NCBI GenBank assembly: GCA_051881815.1
Contig: JBJEQP010000057.1
Coordinates: forward strand, 1 to 64,000
Direction: 5' to 3'
Source of the DNA: UMGS363 sp051881815
GTDB lineage: Bacteria; Bacillota; Clostridia; Oscillospirales; Ruminococcaceae
DNA length: 64,000 bases
The notes beneath the pieces are model-generated. The model made no database searches. It worked only from the letters and a program-made list of their open reading frames with translations, and was not told the origin of the DNA. Both the position numbers and the translations under genes were made by a program. This document shows, piece after piece, positions 1-8,246 of this stretch (within the stretch, counting starts at the first letter, position 1; every line of letters begins with the position of its first letter).

Positions 1-1790
1 ACGCTGTCCATAGCCTTTTCAGCCTGCTCCTTGCTTGCAAAGCCGGAGATAACAGACCATGACTGCGGATTGAGCCACATATTTGCTTCGGGATCTGTTC
101 TCTGACCGATAACAGCGCCGTCTTCCTTGTAGCCTCTGATCCATCTGTCTTCGTTCCAGCAAGCTGCGAGGATCTCGTCAAGCTTTGCCTTAACGTCATC
201 GAGGTACTTGATATATTCTGCATCGTTCTTGATAACTGCATATTCACGGAGGATCTTAACAGCATATACGAGCTGAAATGCAACGAATGTGGATTCGCCC
301 TTCTTGCCAAGACGCAGACAGTCGTTCCAGTCAGCGTGAAGACCTGCAGGCATACCGTGGTTGCCGAGGTGATTCATGGAGAACATGATAGCTCTCTTGA
401 GGTGGTCGTAAACTGTGCCCTTTTCACCGTCGTTAGCGTAGAAGATCTCTTCATCGAGAAATGCGATATCGCCGCTTTCGGAGATGTACTTGTAAATTGT
501 CGGGAAGAGCCAGAGAGCGTCATCGGCACGGTAGGAAGGATGACCTGTTTCCTTTGCGTATGCTGTATTCTCGTCGTTCTCGTCGGGGTGGTTTTCCTGA
601 CCTGCTTTATGAGTGTACTTAACGAGCGGAAGACCTGCGCCGTTAGTAACCTGTGCGGAAAGCATGAATTCGATCTGCTTCTTTGCCATTTCGGGAGCAA
701 GGTGGATGATACCCTGGATATCCTGTACAGTATCACGGTAGCCGAAGCCGTTTCTTAAACCGCAGTACTGGAAGGAAGCTGCTCTTGACCAGATGAATGT
801 GATGAAGCAGTTGTAAGCGTTCCAAACGTTTACCATATTGTTGAAGTCGGCATCGGGAGTATTTACCTGGAAGTTGCCGAGCTTTTCGTGCCAGTAGTTC
901 TTGAGCTCCTCAACTTCAGCCTCAACAACGCCGGGCTTTTCATACTTTGCAATGATCTCCTTTGCAACAGCTTCGGGCTTCTGACCGAGAACATAGGTGA
1001 GTTCCTTTGTTTCGCCCGGCTGGAGAACGATATCGCTCTGGAGAGCGCCGCAGGAGTTTGTGTTGTAGTTGAGCTGACCCTTGAGGCCTTCTTCGATGCC
1101 CTTCGGATTAGCATAGCTTCTGTAGGAGCCGACGAAAGCGTCGCGATCGCCGCAGTAAGCGTCAACCTTTGCCTTTGCAACGCCGAGGAAGCGCTCAAGA
1201 TCGGGGTTCTTGAAAACTTCATTCTGCTTCTGGAGGATGAAGTTATCCTTGAAGTATGTGCGTGTGATGAAGAGTGTGTACTGGAGGTTTACCTGATCCT
1301 GCTCGTAGTTGTTGTCGTTTACGAATTCGCAGTAGCCGGTAACGGAAAGCTTTCTTGGCTTGCTGTCGGTGTTTGTGATCTTTGCAGCCCATACCTCGTA
1401 GGTAGCGTCCTTCGGAACATAGTATGTGACCTCGGACTTGATGCCCTTGTATTCGGAAGTGATAACGGTGTAAGCTGTACCGTGACGGCATTCGCTCTTG
1501 AATTCGGCAAGATCCTTGCATACGGGCGCCCAGGAAGCAGACCAGTATTCGCCTGTTTCGCCGTCCTTGATATAAACGTAACGACCCGGCTGATCGACAG
1601 CAACGGAGTTGAAACGGTAACGGATAACACGACCGTTAGCACCGCTCTTTACAAAGCTGTAGCCGCCTGCGTTGTTCGAGATGATAGCGCCGTATTCGGG
1701 GGAACCGAGATAGTTCGCCCAAGGCATTGGAGTTTCGGGGTTAGTGATGACATATTCCTTATTCGCAAGGTCAAAATGTCCGTAGTTCAT
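1..1790 (-). CDS. cbpA: Cellobiose phosphorylase, GH94 (3' part outside window)
   Basis: Phosphorolysis of cellobiose to glucose 1-phosphate and glucose in the cytoplasm. About 596 codons are present and the frame runs open off the left edge; the family is about 800 residues, so roughly the last quarter is missing. Translation from the ATG at 1788-1790 starts MNYGHFD and then has the GH94 N-terminal beta-sandwich. The catalytic segment HADWNDCLRLG lies near residue 490, where the general-acid Asp of cellobiose phosphorylases sits. There is no signal peptide. The ribosome site AAGGAG is 9-10 bases before the ATG. The gene has a near-consensus promoter with a possible repressor site just after it. 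A related cellodextrin phosphorylase is possible, but the N-terminus and length favour the cellobiose enzyme. The symbol is by analogy. Confidence 0.93.
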   Translation of the reverse strand, partial: MNYGHFDLANKEYVITNPETPMPWANYLGSPEYGAIISNNAGGYSFVKSGANGRVIRYRFNSVAVDQPGRYVYIKDGETGEYWSASWAPVCKDLAEFKSECRHGTAYTVITSEYKGIKSEVTYYVPKDATYEVWAAKITNTDSKPRKLSVTGYCEFVNDNNYEQDQVNLQYTLFITRTYFKDNFILQKQNEVFKNPDLERFLGVAKAKVDAYCGDRDAFVGSYRSYANPKGIEEGLKGQLNYNTNSCGALQSDIVLQPGETKELTYVLGQKPEAVAKEIIAKYEKPGVVEAEVEELKNYWHEKLGNFQVNTPDADFNNMVNVWNAYNCFITFIWSRAASFQYCGLRNGFGYRDTVQDIQGIIHLAPEMAKKQIEFMLSAQVTNGAGLPLVKYTHKAGQENHPDENDENTAYAKETGHPSYRADDALWLFPTIYKYISESGDIAFLDEEIFYANDGEKGTVYDHLKRAIMFSMNHLGNHGMPAGLHADWNDCLRLGKKGESTFVAFQLVYAVKILREYAVIKNDAEYIKYLDDVKAKLDEILAACWNEDRWIRGYKEDGAVIGQRTDPEANMWLNPQSWSVISGFASKEQAEKAMDS

Positions 1791-1862
1791 GGGAACACGC
1801 TCCTTTTTGATTCTTTGATTTTTACATTTTAATCGGGGAAACATTCAAGAAAAATTTTCTTT

Positions 1863-1874
1863 GTAAACGTTTCT
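1863..1874. promoter_or_regulatory. Possible LacI-type operator downstream of the GH94 promoter
   Basis: The palindrome AAACGTTT (1865-1872) lies about 10-18 bp after the predicted start of transcription, a position suited to roadblock repression. It resembles the core of LacI/CcpA-family operators with a central CG, but the outer half-site bases do not fit the catabolite-response consensus well. The regulator is not in this window. Confidence 0.4.
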
Positions 1875-1889
1875 CCACCATTAATTTCA

Positions 1890-1918
1890 ATTGTAGCATT
1901 TTCATACAAACATTTCAA
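1890..1918 (-). promoter_or_regulatory. Promoter of the cellobiose phosphorylase gene
   Basis: Read on the minus strand: -35 TTGAAA (1913-1918), a 17-bp spacer, then -10 TACAAT (1890-1895) with an extended TGC before it. Transcription should start near 1883, leaving a leader of about 90 nt. Strong sigma-A match. Confidence 0.8.
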
Positions 1919-2024
1919 GGGGGTAATAAAAAAGTTCATAATTTCAAACGATTAAGCAAGCAAATTTTTTTGCAGAATGACATGAAACGTAAGATCGGTC
2001 TGTCAAAAACCGAACAAGAAAACA

Positions 2025-2053
2025 TTGACAATCATTTTGGAAAAATGTATAAT
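2025..2053 (+). promoter_or_regulatory. Promoter of the leucine-rich-repeat protein gene
   Basis: TTGACA (2025-2030), 17-bp spacer, TATAAT (2048-2053): a full consensus sigma-A promoter about 80 bp before the start codon. The 1791-2132 gap holds this and the divergent GH94 promoter and nothing else that I recognise. Confidence 0.85.
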
Positions 2054-2132
2054 ATTGTATGTTGGATTTGAAAACGATCAATACAAAGCTATCGTTTCTT
2101 AAACCGCCAAAAAATATTATGGGGTGAAAATT

Positions 2133-3500
2133 ATGAGATCAAACAGGATCATCAGCTCGGTGCTTGCGGCTGCTCTTGCCGTAAGTGCTTTTACGTTCGT
2201 TCCGACAGCATCGGACAGCGGATATGGGCTTGCGATAACCGCTTCTGCGGCAGGGACAAAGGGTTTAAAGATAAACAATGACGGCGGCGTGACCGGCTAT
2301 ACGGGAACAAGCACCGATGTTGTTATCCCTTCCACTGTCAAGTATATTGAAAAAGAAGCCTTCAAAAAGAATCAGAACATTAAGTCCGTCACCTTTGAGG
2401 GAGATATTTTGAGCATCAACGAATATGCCTTTTATGACTGCGACAGCCTTGAAACTGTCACCTTCAAGGGTAACATCACAAGCGGCGACGGCAAAGGCGG
2501 TATCCAAAAATCTGCTTTTGAATTCTGCAGCGGTCTTAAAGAAGTAAATTTCACAAATAAAGACGCAGTTGTCGATCAGATCGGAAAATACGCATTCGAT
2601 CTTTGCTCATCTCTTGAAAGCATAACCATTCCTTCCGGCACAGCCTACATCAATTTTAAGGCATTTGCCAACTGCTCCGAACTCGAAACCGTTATCTTTG
2701 AAGGCGGCGTGACAAACGGCGAAGGTTCGGGCGGCATTGACGAAAAAGCGTTCCCGGAATGTAAAAAGCTTAAAGAAGTAAGGTTCAGGAAAAGCGACGC
2801 TGTTGTTGACTGCATCGGTGAAAAAGCTTTCCAAAACTGCTTTGCTTTGAAAAAGATCAATCTTCCTTCCGGTACGGTTTGTATTAAGGAAGGTGCATTT
2901 TCAAACTGCAAAGTGCTTACCTCTGTAACCGTGCCTGCAGATACAAAGCTTGAAGGCAAGGGCGTATTCGGATACATGAACGGTCATGATAATCACTATG
3001 TAGCTTCCGTATTTGCAGTAAATCAATATGAATTTAATGATGACTATGGTTACTTCCTTGCAGACGGCAAGACACCGATATATATCCTTGTGTCAGGGTC
3101 AGTTGTTCGAGGTCCCAAGAAGATCACCCAGAAAAAGATCACCCTTGACGTTACAAAGGGCTCTCCTGCCGAAAAGTGGGCAATAGAAAACAATGTCGCA
3201 TATATATGCTCGAACGATCCTTCCGCTCCGAGAAACATCAAGGTTGCCGCAAAAACAGCCGATTCCATCACACTTAAATGGGACGAAGCCGAAGGCGCAG
3301 ACGCTTATGCGGTTTTCATCTACAACGACTCAACAAAGAAATATGAAAAATACAAGTCCTTGACCGCTGCACAATGCAAGGTAAAGGGACTTAAAAAGGG
3401 CACCAGATACAAGTTTATCATTAAATCGCTTAAAAAGAACGGAGATAAATATAAGGTCTTGGCTTCTTCAAAAGCGGTCGCAGCTTCAACAAGCAACTGA
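2133..3500 (+). CDS. Secreted BspA-like leucine-rich-repeat protein with C-terminal fibronectin type III domain
   Basis: A 455-residue exported protein. It begins with a signal peptide (basic MRSNR, a hydrophobic run of about 18 residues, Ala-rich cleavage region). Residues about 45-290 are repeated LRR_5/BspA units of the form 'IxxxAFxxCxxLxxVxF', such as the segments around AFKKNQN, AFYDCDS, AFEFCSG and AFANCSE. A fibronectin type III domain fills about 365-450 (PRNIKVAAKTADSITLKW, then a YKF strand). There is no dockerin, LPxTG or transmembrane anchor. The ATG at 2133 follows GGGGTG at 2121-2126; a GTG at 2124 in the same frame is too close to that site. The gene is monocistronic, with its own promoter and terminator. 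Such proteins usually bind host, substrate or neighbouring cells; the ligand is unknown. Confidence 0.88.
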   Translation: MRSNRIISSVLAAALAVSAFTFVPTASDSGYGLAITASAAGTKGLKINNDGGVTGYTGTSTDVVIPSTVKYIEKEAFKKNQNIKSVTFEGDILSINEYAFYDCDSLETVTFKGNITSGDGKGGIQKSAFEFCSGLKEVNFTNKDAVVDQIGKYAFDLCSSLESITIPSGTAYINFKAFANCSELETVIFEGGVTNGEGSGGIDEKAFPECKKLKEVRFRKSDAVVDCIGEKAFQNCFALKKINLPSGTVCIKEGAFSNCKVLTSVTVPADTKLEGKGVFGYMNGHDNHYVASVFAVNQYEFNDDYGYFLADGKTPIYILVSGSVVRGPKKITQKKITLDVTKGSPAEKWAIENNVAYICSNDPSAPRNIKVAAKTADSITLKWDEAEGADAYAVFIYNDSTKKYEKYKSLTAAQCKVKGLKKGTRYKFIIKSLKKNGDKYKVLASSKAVAASTSN

Positions 3501-3504
3501 TCAC

Positions 3505-3540
3505 AAAACCGACTCACGGAAGATCGTGGGTCGGTTTTTA
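3505..3540 (+). terminator. Rho-independent terminator after the LRR gene
   Basis: A 14-bp stem (3505-3518 with 3525-3538, one G-U pair) with a 6-nt loop, running into TTTTT. Confidence 0.9.
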
Positions 3541-3545
3541 TGTTG

Positions 3546-3574
3546 TTGACAGGTTCGGTCAAAGGTGGTAAAAT
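3546..3574 (+). promoter_or_regulatory. Promoter of the mntA-hepT pair
   Basis: TTGACA (3546-3551), 17-bp spacer, TAAAAT (3569-3574), directly after the preceding terminator and about 35 bp before mntA. Confidence 0.8.
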
Positions 3575-3610
3575 ATATACTGCAAAAACTATCTGCGGAG
3601 GTGTTCGGCT

Positions 3611-3901
3611 ATGAGATACGATCTTGATAAAAGGGTCGAAGAGGATATTATCAATATCGCCCAAAAAAACGGCATAAAAAAAGTTATCCTTTTCGGTTCA
3701 AGAGCAAGATGTCAAAACTCGAAAAGAAGTGACATTGACCTTGCGGTCAGCGGAGGCAATGCCATTGACTTTTACTACGACCTTGAAGAAAATGCGTGGA
3801 CGCTTCTTATGTTTGACGTTGTTGACCTTAATAAAGGAATATCGGACGAGTTAAAAGCCGAAATTGACAGAGAAGGAGTTTTGCTGTATGAAAAAATATG
3901 A
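3611..3901 (+). CDS. mntA: MntA-type nucleotidyltransferase antitoxin (type VII toxin-antitoxin)
   Basis: A 96-residue minimal nucleotidyltransferase. The family signature GSX10DXD is complete: Gly29-Ser30, ten residues, then Asp41-Ile-Asp43, with further acidic residues at Asp69/Asp72. In the characterised MntA/HepT systems this antitoxin adds AMP to a tyrosine of the HEPN toxin and so silences it. Here it is the first gene and its end overlaps the start of the HEPN gene by 14 bp, the usual translationally coupled arrangement. The ATG follows GGAGGTG at 3598-3604. The role as antitoxin is inferred from the paired motifs; stand-alone housekeeping use cannot be excluded. Confidence 0.85.
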   Translation: MRYDLDKRVEEDIINIAQKNGIKKVILFGSRARCQNSKRSDIDLAVSGGNAIDFYYDLEENAWTLLMFDVVDLNKGISDELKAEIDREGVLLYEKI

Positions 3902-4280
3902 AAATTTTAGTCGTGCGCTCGCAAATCTTAAAGAGGGTGCCGAAACAAAAGAACCTTATACCGTTGTTGAACAGGTGGGTATAGCAGGACTTTTTACAAT
4001 TTGCTTTGAACAGTCTTGGAAACTGATCAAAGAGATCCTCGATAATCACGGACGTTCCGATGAAAGAGTAGGCTCCCCGAGAGCTGTCATAAAGCTTGCT
4101 TATCAATGCGGAATGATAGAAAACTGCGAAGGCTGGCTTAAACTGCTTGAAGCAAGGAATATTCTTGCACATACTTACAGCGATGAACAGTCTTTAGCTG
4201 TCATTCGCAAACTAAAATCCGACTTTATTCCGCTTTTTGAAGCCTTGAAAAAGGAAATTGACGAAAAAGACTGGCTGTAA
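3888..4280 (+). CDS. hepT: HepT-like HEPN-domain toxin (nucleotidyltransferase substrate-binding family)
   Basis: A 130-residue all-helical HEPN protein of the HI0074 family. It carries RNILAHTY at Arg90-Asn-Ile-Leu-Ala-His95-Thr-Tyr97, an exact RX4HXY motif. In HepT the Arg and His are the ribonuclease active site and the Tyr is the residue AMPylated by MntA. The start at 3888 is preferred over the longer frame from 3864 because AGAAGGAG at 3871-3878 sits 9 bases before it and the family begins near MKKYENF. The overlap with mntA shows co-translation. The targets are not visible from sequence; tRNA cleavage is known for some relatives. Confidence 0.85.
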   Translation: MKKYENFSRALANLKEGAETKEPYTVVEQVGIAGLFTICFEQSWKLIKEILDNHGRSDERVGSPRAVIKLAYQCGMIENCEGWLKLLEARNILAHTYSDEQSLAVIRKLKSDFIPLFEALKKEIDEKDWL

Positions 4281-4298
4281 ATAAAAAGGAGAACCAAA

Positions 4299-5069
4299 AT
4301 GCTGACATACATTGATTCACACGCACACTACGATGACGAACAGTTTGACTTCGACAGAGAAGAGCTGCTCCTGCGGCTGCACAAAGGCGGCGTTCGGAAC
4401 ATCGTCAACATCGGCTGCACTGTTGAACGCTCACAGTTTTCGGTTGAACTTGCAAAAAAATATCCGTTCGTTTACGCAGCGGTCGGCATTCATCCCGAGG
4501 ACGCTTCGGACGCACCGAGCGGCTATCTTGACATTATCCGCAGAATGGCGGAGTATGAAAAGGTCGTTGCTATCGGCGAGATAGGACTTGACTATCACTT
4601 TGAAGGCTTCGACAGGGAAATGCAGCTGCGCTTCTTTGAGGAGCAGCTTGACCTTGCAAAGGAAATGGGGCTGCCCGTTGTCATCCATTCACGAGATGCG
4701 GCGGAGGACACAATGAATATTCTCAAAAAAAGGGGAGAAGTGAGCGGCGTTATGCACTGCTTTTCGGGTTCGGCGGAAACAGCCAAGCAGGTGCTTGCGC
4801 TTGGAATGAACATCAGCTTCACGGGAGTTCTGACGTTCAAAAATGCACGGAAGGCAGTTGAAGCGCTCAAGGTCATACCGCTTGACAGACTTATGCTTGA
4901 AACGGACTGTCCCTATATGGCACCCGAACCGAACAGGGGAAAACGCTGTGACAGCGGAATGATCGTGAACGTTATCGAAAAGATAGCGGAGATAAAAGAG
5001 GTTTCCCCCGAGCTTGTTGCGGAAAAGACTATGGAAAACACGATGAAGCTGTTCTCGAAAATAAAGTAA
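4299..5069 (+). CDS. tatD: TatD family metal-dependent hydrolase / deoxyribonuclease
   Basis: A 256-residue TIM-barrel hydrolase with the family metal ligands: the N-terminal IDSHAHYDD, GEIGLDY near residues 91-97, VIHSRDA, the HCFSGS segment and the late ETDCPYMAP motif with its catalytic Asp. TatD-like proteins are Mg-dependent 3'-5' exonucleases on single-stranded or damaged DNA. AAAAGGAG precedes the ATG with good spacing. It is 18 bp after hepT and may share its transcript, though it more often follows metG in Firmicutes; here no tRNA-synthetase gene is nearby. The following hairpin is probably its terminator. Confidence 0.93.
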   Translation: MLTYIDSHAHYDDEQFDFDREELLLRLHKGGVRNIVNIGCTVERSQFSVELAKKYPFVYAAVGIHPEDASDAPSGYLDIIRRMAEYEKVVAIGEIGLDYHFEGFDREMQLRFFEEQLDLAKEMGLPVVIHSRDAAEDTMNILKKRGEVSGVMHCFSGSAETAKQVLALGMNISFTGVLTFKNARKAVEALKVIPLDRLMLETDCPYMAPEPNRGKRCDSGMIVNVIEKIAEIKEVSPELVAEKTMENTMKLFSKIK

Positions 5070-5098
5070 TATCAAGTCATAACATTTGTTGTTAAAAT

Positions 5099-5135
5099 GC
5101 GAAGCCAAGCAGTCGGTCAAGCTGCTTGGCTTCGC
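5099..5135. terminator. Hairpin between tatD and the GH9 gene (GCGAAGCCAAGCAG family)
   Basis: A perfect 14-bp inverted repeat, GCGAAGCCAAGCAG (5099-5112) with its complement (5122-5135) and a 9-nt loop; ATAACAT/ATGTTAT repeats extend it outward. It sits between two convergent genes and can act on both strands. The same arm recurs at 10158, 36646, 48014 and 51180. Confidence 0.7.
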
Positions 5136-5155
5136 TATGTTATAAAGATCATTCA

Positions 5156-6787
5156 TCACATTCTGTCGAAAAACGCTGTCACGAACAGCATTGCCGAATT
5201 TGCAAAAAGAATAGTTTCATTTGTCGAATAGCACACCTTATTGTCGCAATAGCACTTTGCTCTCGGTGTTCCTTTCGGGATATTCCACTTTGCAAACGGA
5301 TCCTTCGCCTCGTCATCTGCACACGCACCGATGACGAGCAGTCCGGGGACGGGATCGTCCGTTTCGGAAAATGCGGAAAGTCGGTGGTGCGGATTTTTTA
5401 CGGGATTAATGCCTACGCCTGTGATAAAGCACTGTCCGAGCGGATTTTTTCCGAGGATATAGTCGAACTGGCTTGCTGCGGCGTTGACGTATTCGCTGCT
5501 GTGGAAGAAGATATTCGCAACGATAAGCACCATTGCACGGTTAAGTACATTTATATTGGTAAAGAAGTTATACTCCGTCGGCGACTGTGCTGTTTCAAAG
5601 CCGTTATTCTCGGAAAGCCCGATGATATTGTCGGCTTCGATTCGGAACTGGAGTCTGATATGACGGTCGACTTCAAGGTCCTTTATCCTGTTCGTTGTAA
5701 TATATGCAAGAGCGCCGAAGCCGCCTACGCCGAAGCAGGTAAATTCCGTTGCGCAGACGTTTTTATAAAGCTGATGTATCCTGTGGCGGAAGGATTCCTC
5801 GCCCGTGAGGGAATAAAGCTCGCAGACAGTCCAAAAAAGCGTATCGGTAAGGCTTCTCGGGGTTATATCGCCGCTTGATGAATGTGTGAATTCGGGAGGG
5901 TTCTCGAACTGCTGCGGCTCTTCGCAGGAGGAGAGCCATATCCAGCCGCTGAAAGCCGCAGACTGGAGCAGATCGGCAAGATCCTTGTCGAATTCTTCAT
6001 ATATTCCGCTTGCAAGTGCTGTAACTGCCGTAAAGCAGGCGGTCGCCTGGAACGATACGGGTGCAACATACTGTATCTCGTGGTCGTTTTCGGGACGGGC
6101 ATAGACACTGACGTTCTTGGTAGATATCTTATGGTAAACTCCGCCGCTCCTCGTCTGCATTTTCAGCAGCCATATAAGCTCTGTTCGGCACTCGGCGAGG
6201 ATATCGGGCATACCTTTTGGAGAATCGGGGATGTTATCCCTGCTGCAAAACTCCGCAGGGAACATTTTATAGGCATAAAGCATCTGAGCAAGGGCGATGC
6301 AGGCGCTTGCCACGGGCTTTACATAGCTTCCCGAATCGTGCCAGCCGCCCGATGCGTCAATAGTCTTTTCGCTGTTTTCGATAAGCACCGCAGGTTCGCA
6401 ATGGCATTTTGGGTGAGCATATTCGGGGATAATGTCAGAACCTTTTTCGCTGACTTCATCGCAGCGGTTGTAATAGAATCCTCGCAGCAGTGTTGATTTT
6501 AGGCTGCTGTAAGGGCGCTCCTTAACGTCGAATTCATAGGAGTGCTTTCTGCCTATCTTCAGGTAATATCTTCCCGGGAGTCTGAAGGTGGAGAAATCCG
6601 CAGTCGCAGTGTATTCTCCCGAAGCTTCATCAAAAACAGGCTTTGAAAGCTGACCTGTGAGCATGGTTTTTTCGGTGCCGCTGTCGACGACACTGAAATA
6701 TTCAGACTGTGTAAGACCTGTTACGATCGCTGTTTTCGGACCGTAAAGCTCATATCCGAGCTGATTTATATAGAATTTAGCTTTCAT
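5156..6787 (-). CDS. Glycoside hydrolase family 9 protein, apparently cytoplasmic and with an altered active site
   Basis: 543 residues. An N-terminal cellulase Ig-like domain (about 1-90, beginning KFYINQLGYELYGPKTAIV) is followed by a GH9 (alpha/alpha)6 barrel. No signal peptide, dockerin or carbohydrate-binding module is present, so it probably works inside the cell on imported cellodextrins. The NPHHR motif and the C-terminal catalytic-acid segment STNET are present. The usual GGWxDAGDY motif reads GGWHDSGSY: the first Asp is kept (Asp151) but the second, the catalytic base in characterised GH9 enzymes, is Ser154. It may be inactive, altered, or specialised. The ATG at 6785-6787 follows AGGCGGTGA; a GTG 12 bp upstream overlaps that site. 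It is divergent from the CE2-type esterase. Confidence 0.85.
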   Translation of the reverse strand: MKAKFYINQLGYELYGPKTAIVTGLTQSEYFSVVDSGTEKTMLTGQLSKPVFDEASGEYTATADFSTFRLPGRYYLKIGRKHSYEFDVKERPYSSLKSTLLRGFYYNRCDEVSEKGSDIIPEYAHPKCHCEPAVLIENSEKTIDASGGWHDSGSYVKPVASACIALAQMLYAYKMFPAEFCSRDNIPDSPKGMPDILAECRTELIWLLKMQTRSGGVYHKISTKNVSVYARPENDHEIQYVAPVSFQATACFTAVTALASGIYEEFDKDLADLLQSAAFSGWIWLSSCEEPQQFENPPEFTHSSSGDITPRSLTDTLFWTVCELYSLTGEESFRHRIHQLYKNVCATEFTCFGVGGFGALAYITTNRIKDLEVDRHIRLQFRIEADNIIGLSENNGFETAQSPTEYNFFTNINVLNRAMVLIVANIFFHSSEYVNAAASQFDYILGKNPLGQCFITGVGINPVKNPHHRLSAFSETDDPVPGLLVIGACADDEAKDPFAKWNIPKGTPRAKCYCDNKVCYSTNETILFANSAMLFVTAFFDRM

Positions 6788-6893
6788 TATTGCGTTCACC
6801 GCCTATCGAGTAATATATTGCCTGCTAATATAATTATACTATAGTTTTAATTATGATTTCCCATATATTTTTGAAAAAATTATATAAATTTGC

Positions 6894-6922
6894 TTGAACA
6901 TACCGAGAATATATGTTAATAT
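6894..6922 (+). promoter_or_regulatory. Promoter of the CE2-type esterase gene
   Basis: TTGAAC (6894-6899), 17-bp spacer, TAATAT (6917-6922) preceded by TGT as an extended -10. The 200-bp AT-rich gap must also hold the GH9 promoter; a minus-strand TATAAT at about 6836 lacks a good -35. Confidence 0.65.
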
Positions 6923-6986
6923 AATATAAAATCAGCTCGAATAATCTTTTTTGAAGCCGAATTTGTTCTTTTGGGAGGATAAAAAA

Positions 6987-8036
6987 ATGAATAACGTAAT
7001 GCCGTCTGATAAAAGGATATCATACAGCGGAAGAATTGACTTTTCCGACGTAAATGCACCTGTGCTTTACTATGCAGGCTCAAGCGCTTCGTTCCGTTTC
7101 AAGGGAACGGCGCTCAATGTTAAGCTCAACTCTGTTATCTACTGGGGAGAGCTTTCTCTCGGTGCAGTTATTGACAAAAAGCAGTGCAGCGTTAAGCTTT
7201 CTGCCGAGAACAACGGAAAGGACATCAATGTTACTGTTGCGGAAGGCCTTGAAGACGCTGTTCACGATGTTGTTATCTACAAGCAGCACGCCGCAAATCA
7301 GCTTCTTACGCTCAAAGGCTTTGAGATAGACGGTGAAATGCTTGACGCACCCGAAAAGCCGAAGCTTAAAATGGAGGTCTACGGCGACAGCGTATGCGCA
7401 GGCGAGGTCATCGAGGCTGCTGACTTTGTCGGAAAATGCGACCCCGAGAATCACAACAGCCGCTATGATAACGTATGGAACAGCTTTGTTATGCAGACTG
7501 CACGCAATATCGGCGCAGAGCTTCATAATATCTGTCAGGGCGGCATTGCTCTTTTTGACGGAACGGGATATTTCCACTACCCCGATTATATCGGACTGGA
7601 AAGCGTTTATGACAAGCTTTGCTACTTCCCCGAGGGCGGCATTTCGCAGTGGGATTTTTCACGCTATACCCCCGATATCGTTGTTATCGCTGTCGGCCAG
7701 AACGACAAGCACAACGGAAAAACGGAAACCGACGATCTTAATATAAGCGACCCCGAGTACAGAAAGCTCTGGAAGACCGCATATATCAGACTTGTGCGTG
7801 AGCTTGACAAAAAGTATTCCTCGCCTAAATTCGTGCTGACAACAACTATCCTTATGCACGATGCGGACTGGGATAACGCTATCGAGGAGATCAAGGACGA
7901 GCTTAATGGTATGGGCATAAAGGCTTATCACAACCTTTTCAAGCGCAACGGTGCAGCAACTCCCGGACATCCAAGACTTGCCGAGCACAACGAAATGGCA
8001 GAGGAGCTTACGGCGTTTATCAAGGGAATTTTATAA
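6987..8036 (+). CDS. CE2-type SGNH carbohydrate esterase (acetyl esterase)
   Basis: A 349-residue two-domain esterase: an N-terminal beta-jelly-roll (about 1-110) and a C-terminal SGNH/GDSL fold. The nucleophile is in YGDSVCAG, block III is VIAVGQNDKH, and a late His is in PGHPRLAEHNEMA. This layout matches family CE2 acetyl esterases acting on acetylated xylan, mannan or oligosaccharides. No signal peptide is seen, so it probably deacetylates imported sugars. The ATG at 6987 follows GGGAGG at 6973-6978; the in-frame ATG at 6951 has no ribosome site. It is divergent from the GH9 gene and probably serves the same pathway. Its stop codon overlaps the end of a MITE-like repeat. Confidence 0.82.
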   Translation: MNNVMPSDKRISYSGRIDFSDVNAPVLYYAGSSASFRFKGTALNVKLNSVIYWGELSLGAVIDKKQCSVKLSAENNGKDINVTVAEGLEDAVHDVVIYKQHAANQLLTLKGFEIDGEMLDAPEKPKLKMEVYGDSVCAGEVIEAADFVGKCDPENHNSRYDNVWNSFVMQTARNIGAELHNICQGGIALFDGTGYFHYPDYIGLESVYDKLCYFPEGGISQWDFSRYTPDIVVIAVGQNDKHNGKTETDDLNISDPEYRKLWKTAYIRLVRELDKKYSSPKFVLTTTILMHDADWDNAIEEIKDELNGMGIKAYHNLFKRNGAATPGHPRLAEHNEMAEELTAFIKGIL

Positions 8037-8238
8037 TGCGTAATTCGTAATGCACTGCGAAGCTGGGCATCGTAATTGCGTAATTATTTTTACGCTGTTC
8101 ATTTACACTGAAAATGCAGTGAATAGGTTACAATTTATTATAACAAAAGGTGCAGCCGCGAAAAATTTCTTTCGTGACTGCACCTTATTTCATTCTATCG
8201 TTTATGCGAAGCTAATTACGCATTACGAATTACGCATT
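8035..8238. mobile_element. MITE-like element, copy 1 (AATGCGTAAT family)
   Basis: About 204 bp with perfect 19-bp terminal inverted repeats, AATGCGTAATTCGTAATGC (8035-8053) and its complement (8220-8238). Inside is a long hairpin (8147-8163 with 8170-8186) that begins AAGGTGCAG, shared with copy 3. There is no ORF. It abuts the CE2 stop codon and ends 8 bp from the lysC stop, between two convergent genes. Confidence 0.8.
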
Positions 8239-8246
8239 GATCTTTA

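Noticed and set aside
888..1832. A 314-codon plus-strand frame
   Set aside because: It is the antisense shadow of the cellobiose phosphorylase frame, which is open throughout and matches its family; the shadow has no ribosome site or recognisable domain.
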